Part shown: positions 17,396 to 26,935 of the stretch, one piece after another
How positions within the stretch are numbered: position 1 is the first letter of the stretch
Layout: every line of letters begins with the position of its first letter
From: Litchfieldia sinesaloumensis
GTDB taxonomy: Bacteria > Bacillota > Bacilli > Bacillales > Bacillaceae_L
Reading direction: 5' to 3'
DNA: 64,000 bases
Assembly: GCF_900156865.1 (NCBI RefSeq)
Contig: NZ_LT732529.1
Coordinates: forward strand, 1,805,422 to 1,869,421
Program-made: the position numbers and the translations under genes
Notes under the pieces: model-generated
What the model was told of the DNA's origin: nothing
What the model saw: the letters and a program-made list of their open reading frames with translations, nothing else
Databases searched by the model: none

Positions 17396-18070
17396 CTACA
17401 ATGGACCTGAAATACCTTGACGGCGAATCATGATAAAGTGAGCAGCTAGTAAACCAAATAATGCTGCAGGTAAGAAGAATACATGAATCGCAAAGAAACG
17501 TGTTAGTGTTTGTGCACCAACAATTTCTGGATGTCCTGCTAATAGAGTCTTTAAATAAGGCCCTATAATAGGAGTAGCATCAACGATATCTAGTGTAACC
17601 TTTGTTGCGAATAACGCTTTCATGTCCCAAGGTAGTAGATACCCTGTTAAACCAAGTGCTAGCATAATAAAGAAAATTAAAACTCCAACAATCCAGTTAA
17701 GCTCACGAGGCTTTTTATATGCGCCTTGGAAAAATACACGAAGAGTATGTAAGAACATCATAACGATTACTAGACTTGCTCCCCAGTGATGCATTCCGCG
17801 GACAATTTGTCCAAACGCTACTTCATTTTGTAAATAATATACAGAATTCCACGCATTGATGATATCTGGCACGTAGTACATTGTTAAGAACATACCAGAA
17901 AGAACTTGGATGACGACGATAAAAAATGTTAGTCCTCCAAAGCAATAAACAAACGCACTAAAATGATGCGCTGGGTTTACATGCTCAGGAACCTCATGGT
18001 CCGCAATATCTGCCCAAAGAGGAGTAATATCAAGTCGTTCGTCAACCCAATCAAAAATCTTATTTAACAT
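17396..18070 (-). CDS. qcrB: Menaquinol:cytochrome c oxidoreductase, cytochrome b6
   Basis: This is a 224-residue cytochrome b6-type subunit with four transmembrane helices and the paired heme-ligand histidines (HHWGASLVIVMMFLHTLRV; FFAIHVFFLPAALFGLLAAH). The quinol-oxidation region QVLSGMFLTMYYVPD and GYLLPWDMKA are typical. It forms the membrane core of the complex with qcrA and qcrC. ATG 18070 follows GGAGGAGCGTAATCAA. It is the middle gene of the qcrABC operon. Confidence 0.97.
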   Translation of the reverse strand: MLNKIFDWVDERLDITPLWADIADHEVPEHVNPAHHFSAFVYCFGGLTFFIVVIQVLSGMFLTMYYVPDIINAWNSVYYLQNEVAFGQIVRGMHHWGASLVIVMMFLHTLRVFFQGAYKKPRELNWIVGVLIFFIMLALGLTGYLLPWDMKALFATKVTLDIVDATPIIGPYLKTLLAGHPEIVGAQTLTRFFAIHVFFLPAALFGLLAAHFIMIRRQGISGPL

Positions 18071-18074
18071 TTGA

Positions 18075-18584
18075 TTACGCTCCTCCTCTTGGTTTCGCTT
18101 TTCCTAAATATAAATAACCATCTTTTACTTGACTTTCATAAACATCTAGTGGAGCCCTTGGTGGTGTACCAGGCACGTTTGTACCATCCTTTTCATATAA
18201 ACCATAGTGACAAGGACAGAAGAAACGATTCGGGTTAGCTGGATCCTCAGCCCAAGATACTGCACACCCAAGATGCGTACATACTGGTGAAAGTGCTACG
18301 ATGTCGCCGTTATCATTTTTAAATACCCATGCTGAAACTGAAACATCTGATTCATACCATGCATCAACTTGATTCACTTTGAAATCAAATTTTTGAGGCT
18401 CATTTGTAATCTTATCAACACTCACCACTTGTACCATGTCTTGATCTGCTGATGGCTGAAGTAATGGATCAACTGCAAAGCGGACCATTGGCATTAGCAT
18501 CCCAGCTGCCATGAAACCACCTAAACCAGTTAGAGTATAGTTTAGAAATTGACGTCTTGAAACCCGTTGTTTATTCTCGCTCAT
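18075..18584 (-). CDS. qcrA: Menaquinol:cytochrome c oxidoreductase, Rieske iron-sulfur subunit
   Basis: This 169-residue Rieske protein has an N-terminal SRRQFL twin-arginine-like signal, then a membrane anchor (LGGFMAAGMLMPMVRFAV). The [2Fe-2S] ligands are CTHLGC (102-107) and CPCH (123-126). Folded Rieske domains are normally inserted by the Tat system, which fits the RR motif. It is the first gene of qcrABC. ATG 18584 is behind GAGGGGGGAAAAAA. A well-placed promoter lies at 18658-18686. Confidence 0.97.
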   Translation of the reverse strand: MSENKQRVSRRQFLNYTLTGLGGFMAAGMLMPMVRFAVDPLLQPSADQDMVQVVSVDKITNEPQKFDFKVNQVDAWYESDVSVSAWVFKNDNGDIVALSPVCTHLGCAVSWAEDPANPNRFFCPCHYGLYEKDGTNVPGTPPRAPLDVYESQVKDGYLYLGKAKPRGGA

Positions 18585-18657
18585 TTTTTTCCCCCCTCTA
18601 TGCTAAGCTAAGTCCACTCCGGACATAATTGTACACAATTAAAACTAGGACATTCTC

Positions 18658-18686
18658 ATGATATATCAATATTTGGTGAAGGTCAA
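18658..18686 (-). promoter_or_regulatory. Probable promoter of qcrABC
   Basis: Minus strand: TTGACC (18686-18681), 17 bases, TATCAT (18663-18658). Downstream, around +11 to +24 of the presumed start, lies an inverted repeat AATTGT-GT-ACAATT (18640-18627) that could be an operator; its regulator is unknown. Confidence 0.6.
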
Positions 18687-18778
18687 TAATAGGATTTACC
18701 GAAACAATGGCAACTATGTGACTTTCTTAGGAAAAGTTAGGAATTTTTCATTATTATAGCCACATAATGTTGAAGAAA

Positions 18779-19237
18779 TTATTTTTGCCAGATATTCGTA
18801 AATAATGTAACTAGTTGTTTCATCTGATCTTGTAGCATTGTTTGTTTATATTTTTCCTCAACATATTCTAGCGGTAATGTCGGTAGCCAAATAAGTGAGC
18901 CATTTAAATCTTGTTCTACTTGCTTCCAGCTGCTATCAGAAGTAATAAAAATGGTATGTTTCATTCCTCCATCACTAAATTCGCTTGTCCATTGATTCAA
19001 ACGGGTTTTAGCCATTTGGAGTTCTTCACCAGTTGAATATGTAAAGGCCGGAAACAATATGATTCTTCCTTTAAACTGTCGTTCTACTTCATTTGAGAGG
19101 ATGGTAATAAACTCTCCCATAGAAACTGTGTTTTTTAGGTTCCCTTCAAGCGAAACAGGAATTAGAGGAATAACAGCCGTGTCGACATATTCCTTCGCTT
19201 GTAAATATACGTCCATATCCTTTGTAACCCATTTCAT
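18779..19237 (-). CDS. ypiF: YpiF-like protein (DUF2487)
   Basis: This is a 152-residue soluble protein starting MKWVTKDMDVYLQAKEYVDT. It belongs to the DUF2487 family, known in B. subtilis as YpiF, and lies in the same place, between ypiB and qcrA. No catalytic motif is recognised. Conserved-looking stretches are TAVIPLIPVSL and GRIILFPAFTYS. ATG 19237 was preferred because the protein then begins as the family does; AAAGGAAG lies about 10 bases upstream. An in-frame ATG nine codons earlier is also possible. The role is unknown, perhaps linked to the qcr complex by constant neighbourhood. Confidence 0.82.
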   Translation of the reverse strand: MKWVTKDMDVYLQAKEYVDTAVIPLIPVSLEGNLKNTVSMGEFITILSNEVERQFKGRIILFPAFTYSTGEELQMAKTRLNQWTSEFSDGGMKHTIFITSDSSWKQVEQDLNGSLIWLPTLPLEYVEEKYKQTMLQDQMKQLVTLFTNIWQK

Positions 19238-19332
19238 TATGTAAGCTTCCTTTCCCATTGGCAATTTCTAACCCATCTATGTTCAGCTATTCTAGAGCTA
19301 AACTCCCAAACTACCATACCATATTTTGTACA

Positions 19333-19360
19333 AATAAAAAAGACTGACACGCTGTCAGCC
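19333..19360 (-). terminator. Terminator after ypiB
   Basis: Minus strand: GCTGACA, GCG loop, TGTCAGT followed by CTTTTTTATTTG, 19 bases after the ypiB stop. It separates ypiA/ypiB from ypiF. Confidence 0.85.
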
Positions 19361-19378
19361 TTAGAAAAGTAATATCTG

Positions 19379-19915
19379 TTATATTTGTTTAAGTTGCTCC
19401 GTTAGCCTCTTAAATTCTGTCTCGTCTTGTCTGTCGAGTGCCTCATCAATCCGTTTTAACAAATGTTCCTTCTGAAACATATGAATCGATTCCTCAAGAA
19501 ACTTTTTAGCAAGCTCTTTATCTTGTTCATTCACCTGAAGATGTTTTGGCATATATGGGTTCTCTTCAAGAACAGCCACATAATTAGGAGAATGGAAGGA
19601 GGATCTGAAGTTCAGTTGGATATAGATTTCCTCATCTCTGTTTAAGCGAATATCATGAAAGGATTTTTCAGCATCCGTTGTCATGACATTTTCCTTATAA
19701 AAACGAAATGGTACATCATCTACACAATGAGTTGACATTATGATTCCTCGTGGACAGTATTGGGCTTGCTCTACAAAGTGTACATTTTTCATGAGCAGGT
19801 CATGGCTCATTAAATAGTTTAAAATCCAAACGCACTCTCTTCTCTTTAGCTGATAATTATTCAGAAACCAGCGAATGAAGTCTTTTTTCTCGTTGACAGA
19901 TACAGGGGTAGTCAT
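19379..19915 (-). CDS. ypiB: UPF0302-family protein YpiB with IDEAL domain
   Basis: This 178-residue cytoplasmic protein has an N-terminal UPF0302 domain ([24 protein letters not shown]) and a short C-terminal IDEAL-type region ([21 protein letters not shown]). Length and order (ypiA-ypiB-ypiF-qcrA) match B. subtilis. The biochemical function is not established, although work in B. subtilis links the protein to control of LPS/cell-envelope or respiratory genes only indirectly; I do not assign one. ATG 19915 is behind GGAGGGAAGCATGCG. Confidence 0.88.
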   Translation of the reverse strand: MTTPVSVNEKKDFIRWFLNNYQLKRRECVWILNYLMSHDLLMKNVHFVEQAQYCPRGIIMSTHCVDDVPFRFYKENVMTTDAEKSFHDIRLNRDEEIYIQLNFRSSFHSPNYVAVLEENPYMPKHLQVNEQDKELAKKFLEESIHMFQKEHLLKRIDEALDRQDETEFKRLTEQLKQI

Positions 19916-20035
19916 CGCATGCTTCCCTCCTCTGCTAGTATTGAGTATTAATGTACTGAATATACTTCAACATTCACATTAAAATATCCTTCAAAAGCAT
20001 GTTAAAAAAAGTCCAGCGTTCACAAAACTTTACGA

Positions 20036-21289
20036 TTATTCCTGTTCAGAAAGTAATTCCTCAATCTCGTACTTCATTGGGTCAAGCTTTAAGAGTTGCC
20101 TGAAAATATCAATCGCTTCTTGACGTTTACCGTCCTCCATTAAGAAATATCCAAACTCTTCTAAAAACTCTGGAGTTTCTTTAAAAGAAGTATATGCACG
20201 ACGGTAATGGTTTAATGCATCCGAATATTGTTCTAATTTATTTTTTGCAAATGCAAGATCCCATTCAAATTGTTCATCAAACTCACCATAACTCATCACA
20301 GATTCAAGGGATTCCACAACATCCTCAAATCTCTCTTCACGAATCAAGTATTTTGAAAGCTGTAGAGTTGCTTCTACATAGCCTGGATCAATTGCTACAG
20401 CAGCCCGTAAGTATTTTTCCGCACTTTCTTTATCACCTAGCATCATTGAAAGTTTACCTGCGTTAAAGTTAAGTTCTTTATTTAACGAGTCTACCTCAAG
20501 TCCCTCCAATGATATCTTAAAACCTTCCTCGATCATACCTTCTTCTTCGTATGCTTTTGCAAGGTAAAGATAAAGAGAGCCGTAGTCCTGGTCAAGCTCT
20601 TTCAATCTAGTTAGGATTTCAATTGCTTTAGTAAAAAATTTAGCCTGAAAGGCAGTAACACCAAATCCAAATAGTGTATTACTATCTTCTTGTTTTTTGA
20701 TGGCTTCTTCATAATAAGGAAGAGCCTCTTCAAACTTACCAATTGCACTAAAGCTTTCTGCTATTCGTGCATTCACATTTACACCTGCAATTTCATCGTT
20801 TTCTATTAGTACCTTCTCATAATAAGGAACGCTTTTCTTATATTCGCCGTGGCTTGAATACAATTCAGCTAAAGCAAAATCAATGATTGGTTCTTTATCT
20901 GTTTTTTCTTTTGCTAAAAGTAGCTTTTGTTCACTGACCTCGTGTAAACCCTGCATTTGGAATAAATCTGCTTGTAAAACAAGGGACTCCAAATAAACAG
21001 GATCATCTTCAGAAATCTGTTCCAATAACTGAATAGCCTCTTCTTCTTGATCAAGGTCAATCATCATTTCTGCTAAAAACACAAAAAGTTCACCTTCATC
21101 AGGGTAACGTGCTATTAATTCTTCTGCAATTTCCTTTGCATCCTCCACAAAGCCCCATTGATAATAGTTTTGAGCGATGGTGTACTTCTCATCATCAGTT
21201 GAGTATTCCCTGAGCTTTTTTATCGCTTTGAGACCTTCTTCAACTTTACCATCCTCAACAAGCTGTATAGCATCCTCTAATCTATTCAT
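20036..21289 (-). CDS. ypiA: Tetratricopeptide-repeat protein YpiA
   Basis: This 417-residue acidic protein is built almost wholly of TPR-like helix pairs, for example AQNYYQWGFVEDAKEIAEEL, NARIAESFSAIGKFEEALPY and SLYLYLAKAYEEEGMIEEGF, repeated roughly every 34 residues. There is no signal peptide or membrane segment. It is probably a scaffold for protein-protein contacts. Position and length match YpiA of B. subtilis, downstream of the aromatic supraoperon. ATG 21289 follows GAGGAGTTAATCATTT. No catalytic domain is seen. Confidence 0.9.
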   Translation of the reverse strand: MNRLEDAIQLVEDGKVEEGLKAIKKLREYSTDDEKYTIAQNYYQWGFVEDAKEIAEELIARYPDEGELFVFLAEMMIDLDQEEEAIQLLEQISEDDPVYLESLVLQADLFQMQGLHEVSEQKLLLAKEKTDKEPIIDFALAELYSSHGEYKKSVPYYEKVLIENDEIAGVNVNARIAESFSAIGKFEEALPYYEEAIKKQEDSNTLFGFGVTAFQAKFFTKAIEILTRLKELDQDYGSLYLYLAKAYEEEGMIEEGFKISLEGLEVDSLNKELNFNAGKLSMMLGDKESAEKYLRAAVAIDPGYVEATLQLSKYLIREERFEDVVESLESVMSYGEFDEQFEWDLAFAKNKLEQYSDALNHYRRAYTSFKETPEFLEEFGYFLMEDGKRQEAIDIFRQLLKLDPMKYEIEELLSEQE

Positions 21290-21331
21290 AAATGATTAAC
21301 TCCTCTTACCTATCTCTCTTTTACCATTACA

Positions 21332-22252
21332 TTACATCACATCGTAGGACGATACAAAAAAACCAGGCTTTTTTACTATACATTCATTTCCAAAGCCAGA
21401 CCTGAAATATACTTTCTCGCCTACTTTAGTGAAATTCCCTTTATGCATGGTAATTGTCGGTATAAGATTATGATAATCGAGAGACGGCGTTTCATCAACT
21501 GAATAGCCTATAGAATCATGATCATATAGATTGTAATCCAATTCCCCTCCGACGCGTATATCCCCCTTATTCGGGTAAATTCCAATCTTTTTTAACATAT
21601 CAATTGTCAGAGGCTCATCCTCATTCGGACGATCTACTATAGTAGGAATTCGATTTTCCTCCATAATTGTTTTCCAAATCTCATCTTTTCGCTTGCTGTT
21701 AAAAATCGCCTTTTCCTTTATTTTCCACTCAGGGATAATCGGTATTTGGTAGGAGTGGTAAGACTCCCTTATCCACCCCCACGGAATCTTATATAAGTCT
21801 TCCACCTTTTCTATCGTAACGATGATGACAGGTATCTTATTACGTCTACAGGTGACAAGGAATGGGGGCGTTAGGCTTTCAAGAGGAATACGAATCCCTA
21901 AATAATAGTCAATAGGGCTATTTAATAGATAATGCCTTGTATTTTTTAAAGTAGGAATAATTTCACGTTCGGTATTGACATCACTAATGACAAGCATGGT
22001 TGTACAGCCCTTCTTTAAGTAGTTCTCCGTTATTTCTGTTTTAAAGGATTGAAATGACTTTTTTTTCGAAAAAGTGTAGTTTACCATAACATGCCCTGGC
22101 GTTAATAAATAGTGTGACAAGTTCGTTTTCATAAAAGAAAGTCTTTTGAGGTTTTCTTGCATATAGTCGACACGTTTATTTTTAATTAGAATTGAACATG
22201 TGACAACTTTATTATTTTTCAAGACATTCGCTTTTTCTAATATATATGGCAT
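21332..22252 (-). CDS. Unrecognised protein resembling a metal-free amidohydrolase
   Basis: This is a 306-residue cytoplasmic protein beginning MPYILEKANVLKNNKVVTCS. The N-terminus looks like the composite beta-domain that opens amidohydrolases (ILIKNKRVDYMQENL... LLTPGHV). The expected His-x-His metal site after PGH is replaced by VMVNY, and no other histidine pair of the family is evident, so catalysis by the usual route is unlikely. Later segments (TTMLVISDVNTE, IPVIIVTIEKVEDLY) could be barrel strands. The C-terminus has GKGDIRVGGELDYN-like PNKGDIRVGGELDYNLYD. The start is ATG 22252 after GGGGAGGTTTG. It lies between aroA and ypiA; B. subtilis has no gene here that I recall. The family suggestion is inference only. 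Confidence 0.7.
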   Translation of the reverse strand: MPYILEKANVLKNNKVVTCSILIKNKRVDYMQENLKRLSFMKTNLSHYLLTPGHVMVNYTFSKKKSFQSFKTEITENYLKKGCTTMLVISDVNTEREIIPTLKNTRHYLLNSPIDYYLGIRIPLESLTPPFLVTCRRNKIPVIIVTIEKVEDLYKIPWGWIRESYHSYQIPIIPEWKIKEKAIFNSKRKDEIWKTIMEENRIPTIVDRPNEDEPLTIDMLKKIGIYPNKGDIRVGGELDYNLYDHDSIGYSVDETPSLDYHNLIPTITMHKGNFTKVGEKVYFRSGFGNECIVKKPGFFVSSYDVM

Positions 22253-22335
22253 CAAACCTCCCCTTTCAATACGAATCCCTTAAGACAAGCTATGCGATAA
22301 GTAGTGAATGTATGTTAGTTTTTATCCACATATGC

Positions 22336-22366
22336 AAAACCCCATGAAAACATAGTTTTCATGGGG
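22336..22366 (-). terminator. Terminator of the trp-his-tyr-aroA operon
   Basis: CCCCATGAAAAC and GTTTTCATGGGG form a perfect 12-bp stem with a 3-base loop, then TTTTGC on the minus strand. It lies just after the aroA stop codon and marks the end of the aromatic supraoperon. Confidence 0.9.
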
Positions 22367-22374
22367 TCTAATTA

Positions 22375-23673
22375 TTAATTACCTTCAATTAACACATTAA
22401 GATGTTCAAAAAAACTTGGGTAAGAGACTGAAATTGATTCAGAATCCGTAAGGTTTACTTCACCGTTTGATATACAAGCAGCAACCGCAAGCATCATGCC
22501 AATTCGATGATCCCCGTGACTATGAACGTCGCCACCAGTTAATTGTTTCTTTTGACCTGAGATAATCATTCCGTCATCAGTCGGCTCAATGACAGCTCCT
22601 AGTTCTGAGAGTTCCCTAACGACTGTATCAATCCGGTTTGTTTCTTTTACCTTTAGCTCGCCAGCATCCTTAATGATCGTTTTTCCATCCGCTTGTGTTG
22701 CCAACAAGGCAATAACTGGGATTTCATCTATTAGTCGAGGAATAATATCGCCACCAATTTCGATTCCTTTTAAATTAGAAGTCTGTATGGTTAAGTCCGC
22801 AATCGGTTCATTATTTTCGACTCTTTCATTTTCGATTTCTAGACGTGCACCCATTTTTACCAAAACATCAATTATACCTGTTCTAGTTGGGTTCATTCCA
22901 ACGTTTTTTAAAGTAATTCGACTATTTGGCACAATCGCTCCTGCAACAAGGAAAAATGCTGCAGATGAAATATCACCTGGGACCTGAATTGTTGTCCCTG
23001 TCAGTTTCTGGCCACCCTTAATCGTTACAGTTAGACCATTTTCTTCAACCTCAACACCAAAGGCACGCAGCATACGTTCAGTATGGTCTCTTGATTTATG
23101 GGGCTCTGTAACAGTTGTTGTACCTGTTGCATTTAAGCCCGCTAATAGGATAGAGGATTTTACTTGTGCACTAGCAACAGGTGATTGATAGTGAACTCCC
23201 TCTAAAGAGCCACCACGAATTGCGAGTGGTGTAAAATTCCCATCTTCTCTTCCATCGATTTTCGCGCCCATTTGTCGCAATGGTTCAGTAACCCGCTTCA
23301 TTGGCCTTTTTGCGATTGATTCATCACCAATCATACATGAATGAATTGGAATACCAGAAAGAAGTCCTACCATTAATCTAGTAGTCGTTCCAGAATTTCC
23401 TGTATCTAGAACCTCAACAGGCTCACGCAGGCCATCAAATCCTACTCCTTCAATTTCAACATGATTATTATCTTGTGAAATTTTTACTCCTAATTTTTCA
23501 AAACAACTAATCGTACTTAAACAATCATCACCTAGTAAAAAATTATCCACAATCGTTTTCCCTTGTGCAATAGCACCCAGCATAATAGAACGATGGGATA
23601 TTGATTTATCACCAGGAATATCAATCGATCCATTTAGTCCTGCAATATTTGTTTGTAGCTTTTGTGTATTCAT
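22375..23673 (-). CDS. aroA: 5-enolpyruvylshikimate-3-phosphate synthase
   Basis: The product adds enolpyruvyl from PEP to shikimate-3-phosphate, the sixth shikimate-pathway step. It is 432 residues, two-domain and cytoplasmic (called aroE in B. subtilis). Signatures are [16 protein letters not shown] (residues 22-37), [25 protein letters not shown] and [11 protein letters not shown]. It has GNSGTTTR and so belongs to the class II type found in Firmicutes rather than the E. coli LFLGNAGTAMR type. ATG 23673 follows GGGAGTGGTACT. It is the last gene of the operon. Confidence 0.96.
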   Translation of the reverse strand: MNTQKLQTNIAGLNGSIDIPGDKSISHRSIMLGAIAQGKTIVDNFLLGDDCLSTISCFEKLGVKISQDNNHVEIEGVGFDGLREPVEVLDTGNSGTTTRLMVGLLSGIPIHSCMIGDESIAKRPMKRVTEPLRQMGAKIDGREDGNFTPLAIRGGSLEGVHYQSPVASAQVKSSILLAGLNATGTTTVTEPHKSRDHTERMLRAFGVEVEENGLTVTIKGGQKLTGTTIQVPGDISSAAFFLVAGAIVPNSRITLKNVGMNPTRTGIIDVLVKMGARLEIENERVENNEPIADLTIQTSNLKGIEIGGDIIPRLIDEIPVIALLATQADGKTIIKDAGELKVKETNRIDTVVRELSELGAVIEPTDDGMIISGQKKQLTGGDVHSHGDHRIGMMLAVAACISNGEVNLTDSESISVSYPSFFEHLNVLIEGN

Positions 23674-23728
23674 AGTACCACTCCCTAATCAATTACGACC
23701 TTGGCGTTTGAAAATAAAAAAAATTAGG

Positions 23729-24841
23729 TCATCCATAAAATGTTTCATAATTCGTTTTGCTTTCAATACAAACCTTAGCTTTTCCACGGTCTTCTTCGCT
23801 TTGGAAGCTAATCCGTAACGCTCCATAGATTTCTTCTCTCGTCTCGATAATTCGAATATTGGTAATACTAATTCTTTCTCCTGCAAGAAGTCCAGTAATT
23901 TCTGAAACCACCCCAGGATAGTCTGGTATATCAACATATAAATCATAAAATGATGGAATTGCACCTTTTGTACGGTTTGGCAGCCCATCTCGGAAATTTT
24001 TGGCATCCATGAAATAGTTATAAATATCATCACCACTACCATTTGCCACATAATTTCGTATATATTCCATTTCGTCAATCCATTTATCAAAAAGGTCTAA
24101 TAATACATTTCGATTTTGGATTAAAATATCTCTCCACATTGACGGATTACTAGAAGCGATTCTAGTAATATCACGAAATCCCCCTGCAGCTAAGGGACGA
24201 ACTAACTCATTTTCATTGTCATACTTTTCAGCTTGATGAACTAAACTTGCCGCAACAATATGTGGAAAATGACTAATAACACCAGCAACACGATCATGTT
24301 CTTCAGGAGTCATAATCACAAAATTCGCTTTTGTACCACTCAATAGGCCTTTAAGTCGTTCGACACCATCCTTAGTGGACGATGTCTCTTCATGAGGCGT
24401 AAAGATATAAAAGGCATTTTCAAATAGATGTTCTTTTGCCGCAACTACCCCGCTTTTGTGAGATCCAGCCATTGGATGACCACCTATAAAAGTAACACCC
24501 AGATTACTAAAAATTGAGTCTGCAGTTTGAACAATTTGCTGCTTCGTACTACCTACATCAGTAACAATGACGTCCTCTTTAAGTTCATAGGAACTCAATT
24601 CGTGAATCATATCAACTGTTTGTTTGACAGGAACAGAAATAAAAATAAAATCACAAGTATGTATAACATCCTCTAACTTAACGACCACTTCGTCAATTAC
24701 TTTTAAAGTTTTTGCGAGTGGCGGGATATCAGTATTTAGATCATAACCATAAATTGTAACATGAGGGTGTTCCTTTTTTATCGCAAGTGCAATTGAACCA
24801 CCAATTAAACCAAGTCCAATTACTAAAACATTTCTTTCCAT
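23729..24841 (-). CDS. tyrA: Prephenate dehydrogenase with C-terminal ACT domain
   Basis: The product oxidatively decarboxylates prephenate to 4-hydroxyphenylpyruvate for tyrosine. The N-terminal NAD site is VLVIGLGLIGGSIALAI (5-21). The dehydrogenase core has VTDVGSTKQQIV, GGHPMAGSHKSG and HFPHIVAASLV. The last ~75 residues (YVDIPDYPGVVSEITGLLAG... ITNIRIIETREEIYGALRI) form an ACT regulatory domain, expected to bind an amino acid effector, probably tyrosine. Length 370 matches B. subtilis TyrA. It lies between hisC and aroA, but a repeat element occupies the 170-base gap to hisC. Confidence 0.95.
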   Translation of the reverse strand: MERNVLVIGLGLIGGSIALAIKKEHPHVTIYGYDLNTDIPPLAKTLKVIDEVVVKLEDVIHTCDFIFISVPVKQTVDMIHELSSYELKEDVIVTDVGSTKQQIVQTADSIFSNLGVTFIGGHPMAGSHKSGVVAAKEHLFENAFYIFTPHEETSSTKDGVERLKGLLSGTKANFVIMTPEEHDRVAGVISHFPHIVAASLVHQAEKYDNENELVRPLAAGGFRDITRIASSNPSMWRDILIQNRNVLLDLFDKWIDEMEYIRNYVANGSGDDIYNYFMDAKNFRDGLPNRTKGAIPSFYDLYVDIPDYPGVVSEITGLLAGERISITNIRIIETREEIYGALRISFQSEEDRGKAKVCIESKTNYETFYG

Positions 24842-24862
24842 CTCATTTCACCACCGAATTTA

Positions 24863-24965
24863 GAAAAGCACAAGGCACATAGCTCTAGGCAACAAGAATT
24901 ATGAGTAAAACCATCATTAACAGTTGTCTTAGACCTTTGAGCAAATGTCACCTTGCGCTAAACAA
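24863..24965. repeat. Roughly 100-bp dispersed intergenic repeat, copy C
   Basis: It begins GAAAAGCACAAGGC, continues CAACAAG, then GTCTTAGACCT, and ends CACCTTGCGCTAAACAA. The first ~14 bases and the TCTTAGACCT and GCTANACAA blocks match the copy at 51575-51672; a more distant copy is at 46593-46714. Its ends, GCACAAGG and CCTTGCGC, can pair with one mismatch, so transcripts would fold back. It sits inside the aromatic operon between hisC and tyrA and fills most of that gap. Confidence 0.7.
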
Positions 24966-25011
24966 TAGATCAAAAACACTTAATAGGGGTTGTGTTTGAA
25001 CCCCCATAGTG

Positions 25012-26109
25012 TTAGTTCTTTTGATTTGATAGCATTTCTGTAAGTATTGCAATAAGTTCACTATTTTGATCCTCGGTACCAACTGTAATCCGTACGCTAG
25101 TTGGAAAACCAAGAGGATTACCTGAGCGAACAATAAAGCCACGCTCTAATAAATAGTGGAATACATTATCTCCAGGTTGTTCAAAGTCAATCAAAATGAA
25201 ATTTCCAAACGATGGATAATAAGATAAATTGTTTTCCTCACAGAATCTATAAAATTGCTGTAAGCCTTGTTTATTTTTTTTAACATAAGAAGCAATGAAA
25301 TCCTGGTCCTCTAATGCGGCGATTGCTGCTACCTGCCCAACTCGATTTGAATTAAACGGCTGCCTTACAGGTTCAATCTTATGAATAAAATCACGATTTC
25401 CAATTGCATAGCCGACGCGAAGTCCACCAAGTCCATATGCCTTCGAAAATGTTCTCAAAATAAGAAGGTTCGTATATTCATCTAGAAGCGCTACCGTGTT
25501 TGGATAATCTTTTTCATCGGCAGCGAACTCATAATATGCCTCATCCATTACGATTAAGACATGCTTTGGAACTCGTTTTAAGAAATGATGAAGACTATTA
25601 GAATCAACATACACTCCTGATGGATTGTTTGGAGAACAAACCCAAATAATTTCAGTATTTTCATCTATTCTCTGAAGCATTCCTTCAAGGTCATGATGTC
25701 CATCTATTAAATCTACTTCACGAACCTCCGCCCCCTCAATAACAGCATTATGCTTATACTGAGAGAATGAAGGATTGGCCATAACTGTGTTCTTACCAGG
25801 GGCCAGCAAGGCAGTTGTAATAATGTGAATGACGTCATCTGATCCATTTCCAAAAAGAAGTTGTGATCCATCCACACCTAAATGCTTTGCAAGCTTTTCC
25901 CGAAGCTCTGTAGCATAACCATCAGGGTATATCGCGAATGAATTTAGGCTGTTTTTCACTGCTTCTTTCGCTTTCTCTGAGCATCCATAAGGATTTTCAT
26001 TTGATGCTAGTTTTACAATTTTTTCTAGTCCATATTCCTTTTTTACTTCCTCTATCGGTTTTCCTGGTTGATATGGTTTTAAATCCAATAGCTGTTCTTT
26101 GACATTCAT
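25012..26109 (-). CDS. hisC: Histidinol-phosphate aminotransferase
   Basis: This is a PLP enzyme of histidine synthesis which in Bacillus also serves as the aromatic aminotransferase for tyrosine and phenylalanine, explaining its place among aromatic genes. It has 365 residues. Landmarks are [45 protein letters not shown], and the PLP lysine in [20 protein letters not shown] 26109 follows GAGGTGTAGCTTCAG, 16 bases after the trpA stop. Confidence 0.95.
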   Translation of the reverse strand: MNVKEQLLDLKPYQPGKPIEEVKKEYGLEKIVKLASNENPYGCSEKAKEAVKNSLNSFAIYPDGYATELREKLAKHLGVDGSQLLFGNGSDDVIHIITTALLAPGKNTVMANPSFSQYKHNAVIEGAEVREVDLIDGHHDLEGMLQRIDENTEIIWVCSPNNPSGVYVDSNSLHHFLKRVPKHVLIVMDEAYYEFAADEKDYPNTVALLDEYTNLLILRTFSKAYGLGGLRVGYAIGNRDFIHKIEPVRQPFNSNRVGQVAAIAALEDQDFIASYVKKNKQGLQQFYRFCEENNLSYYPSFGNFILIDFEQPGDNVFHYLLERGFIVRSGNPLGFPTSVRITVGTEDQNSELIAILTEMLSNQKN

Positions 26110-26125
26110 CTGAAGCTACACCTCT

Positions 26126-26935
26126 TTATTTATTGATAGGATGCAATACATCACTAATGAAATTCTTAAAATGACATAAGGCGGTAGCTCTTGTTTCTTC
26201 ATCCACTAATTCCGGTAGGTATTCTTCAATTTTTTGAATTAGGGCACTTCCCATAATTACACCATCACAGTGGTCTTTAAGTGCTTCTACTTGAGAGGAA
26301 TTAGAGATACCAAACCCGACTGCTACCGGTATATTGCTATACCGTTTTACCTCTTGTAGAAATGAGTATACCTCTTTATTTAACGAATTTCGAACACCTG
26401 TAACACCGAGGGATGAAACGCAATATAAAAACCCTTGTGCATGTGTGGCAATCTTTTCAATTCGACTTGAAGATGTTGGAGCAACTAAGGAGATAAATTT
26501 TAATCCCTCGTTCTCACATTTCCTTCTTAGGTTTTCACTTTCTTCAAAGGGAAGGTCGGGAATGAGTAAACCGTCTATACCATTTTGTCGCGCTAAAGCG
26601 AAAAAGTTTTCTTCTCCTAATTGTAGCACAGGATTGTAATAGGTAAAGATAATTACAGGAATTTTTAGTCCTTTTTTTCTCATTATTGAAACAAGATTCA
26701 TAGAATTCTTGAGTGTTACCCCATTTTTCAAAGCACGAGCGGAAGCTCTTTGAATAACAGGTCCATCAGCTAAAGGGTCAGAATACGGTATTCCTAGTTC
26801 TAGGATAGAAGCCCCTGCTTCTTGTAAGGAAAGCGCGATTTCTATTGTTACGTCAGGATGTGGGTCACCTGATACAATAAATGGGATAAATAGTTTATCA
26901 GTTTTGGGTAATCGGTTCGTAAACGTTGTGTTCAT
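26126..26935 (-). CDS. trpA: Tryptophan synthase alpha chain
   Basis: The product cleaves indole-3-glycerol phosphate and passes indole to TrpB through a tunnel. It is a 269-residue TIM barrel. Catalytic Glu lies in [18 protein letters not shown], the Asp in the same segment, and the phosphate loops are GFGISN and GVIMGSAL. The start ATG 26935 ([14 protein letters not shown]) follows AGGGGGAGCTAAAA and lies inside trpB: the two genes overlap by 38 bases, a tight coupling that suits a two-subunit complex. Confidence 0.96.
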   Translation of the reverse strand: MNTTFTNRLPKTDKLFIPFIVSGDPHPDVTIEIALSLQEAGASILELGIPYSDPLADGPVIQRASARALKNGVTLKNSMNLVSIMRKKGLKIPVIIFTYYNPVLQLGEENFFALARQNGIDGLLIPDLPFEESENLRRKCENEGLKFISLVAPTSSSRIEKIATHAQGFLYCVSSLGVTGVRNSLNKEVYSFLQEVKRYSNIPVAVGFGISNSSQVEALKDHCDGVIMGSALIQKIEEYLPELVDEETRATALCHFKNFISDVLHPINK

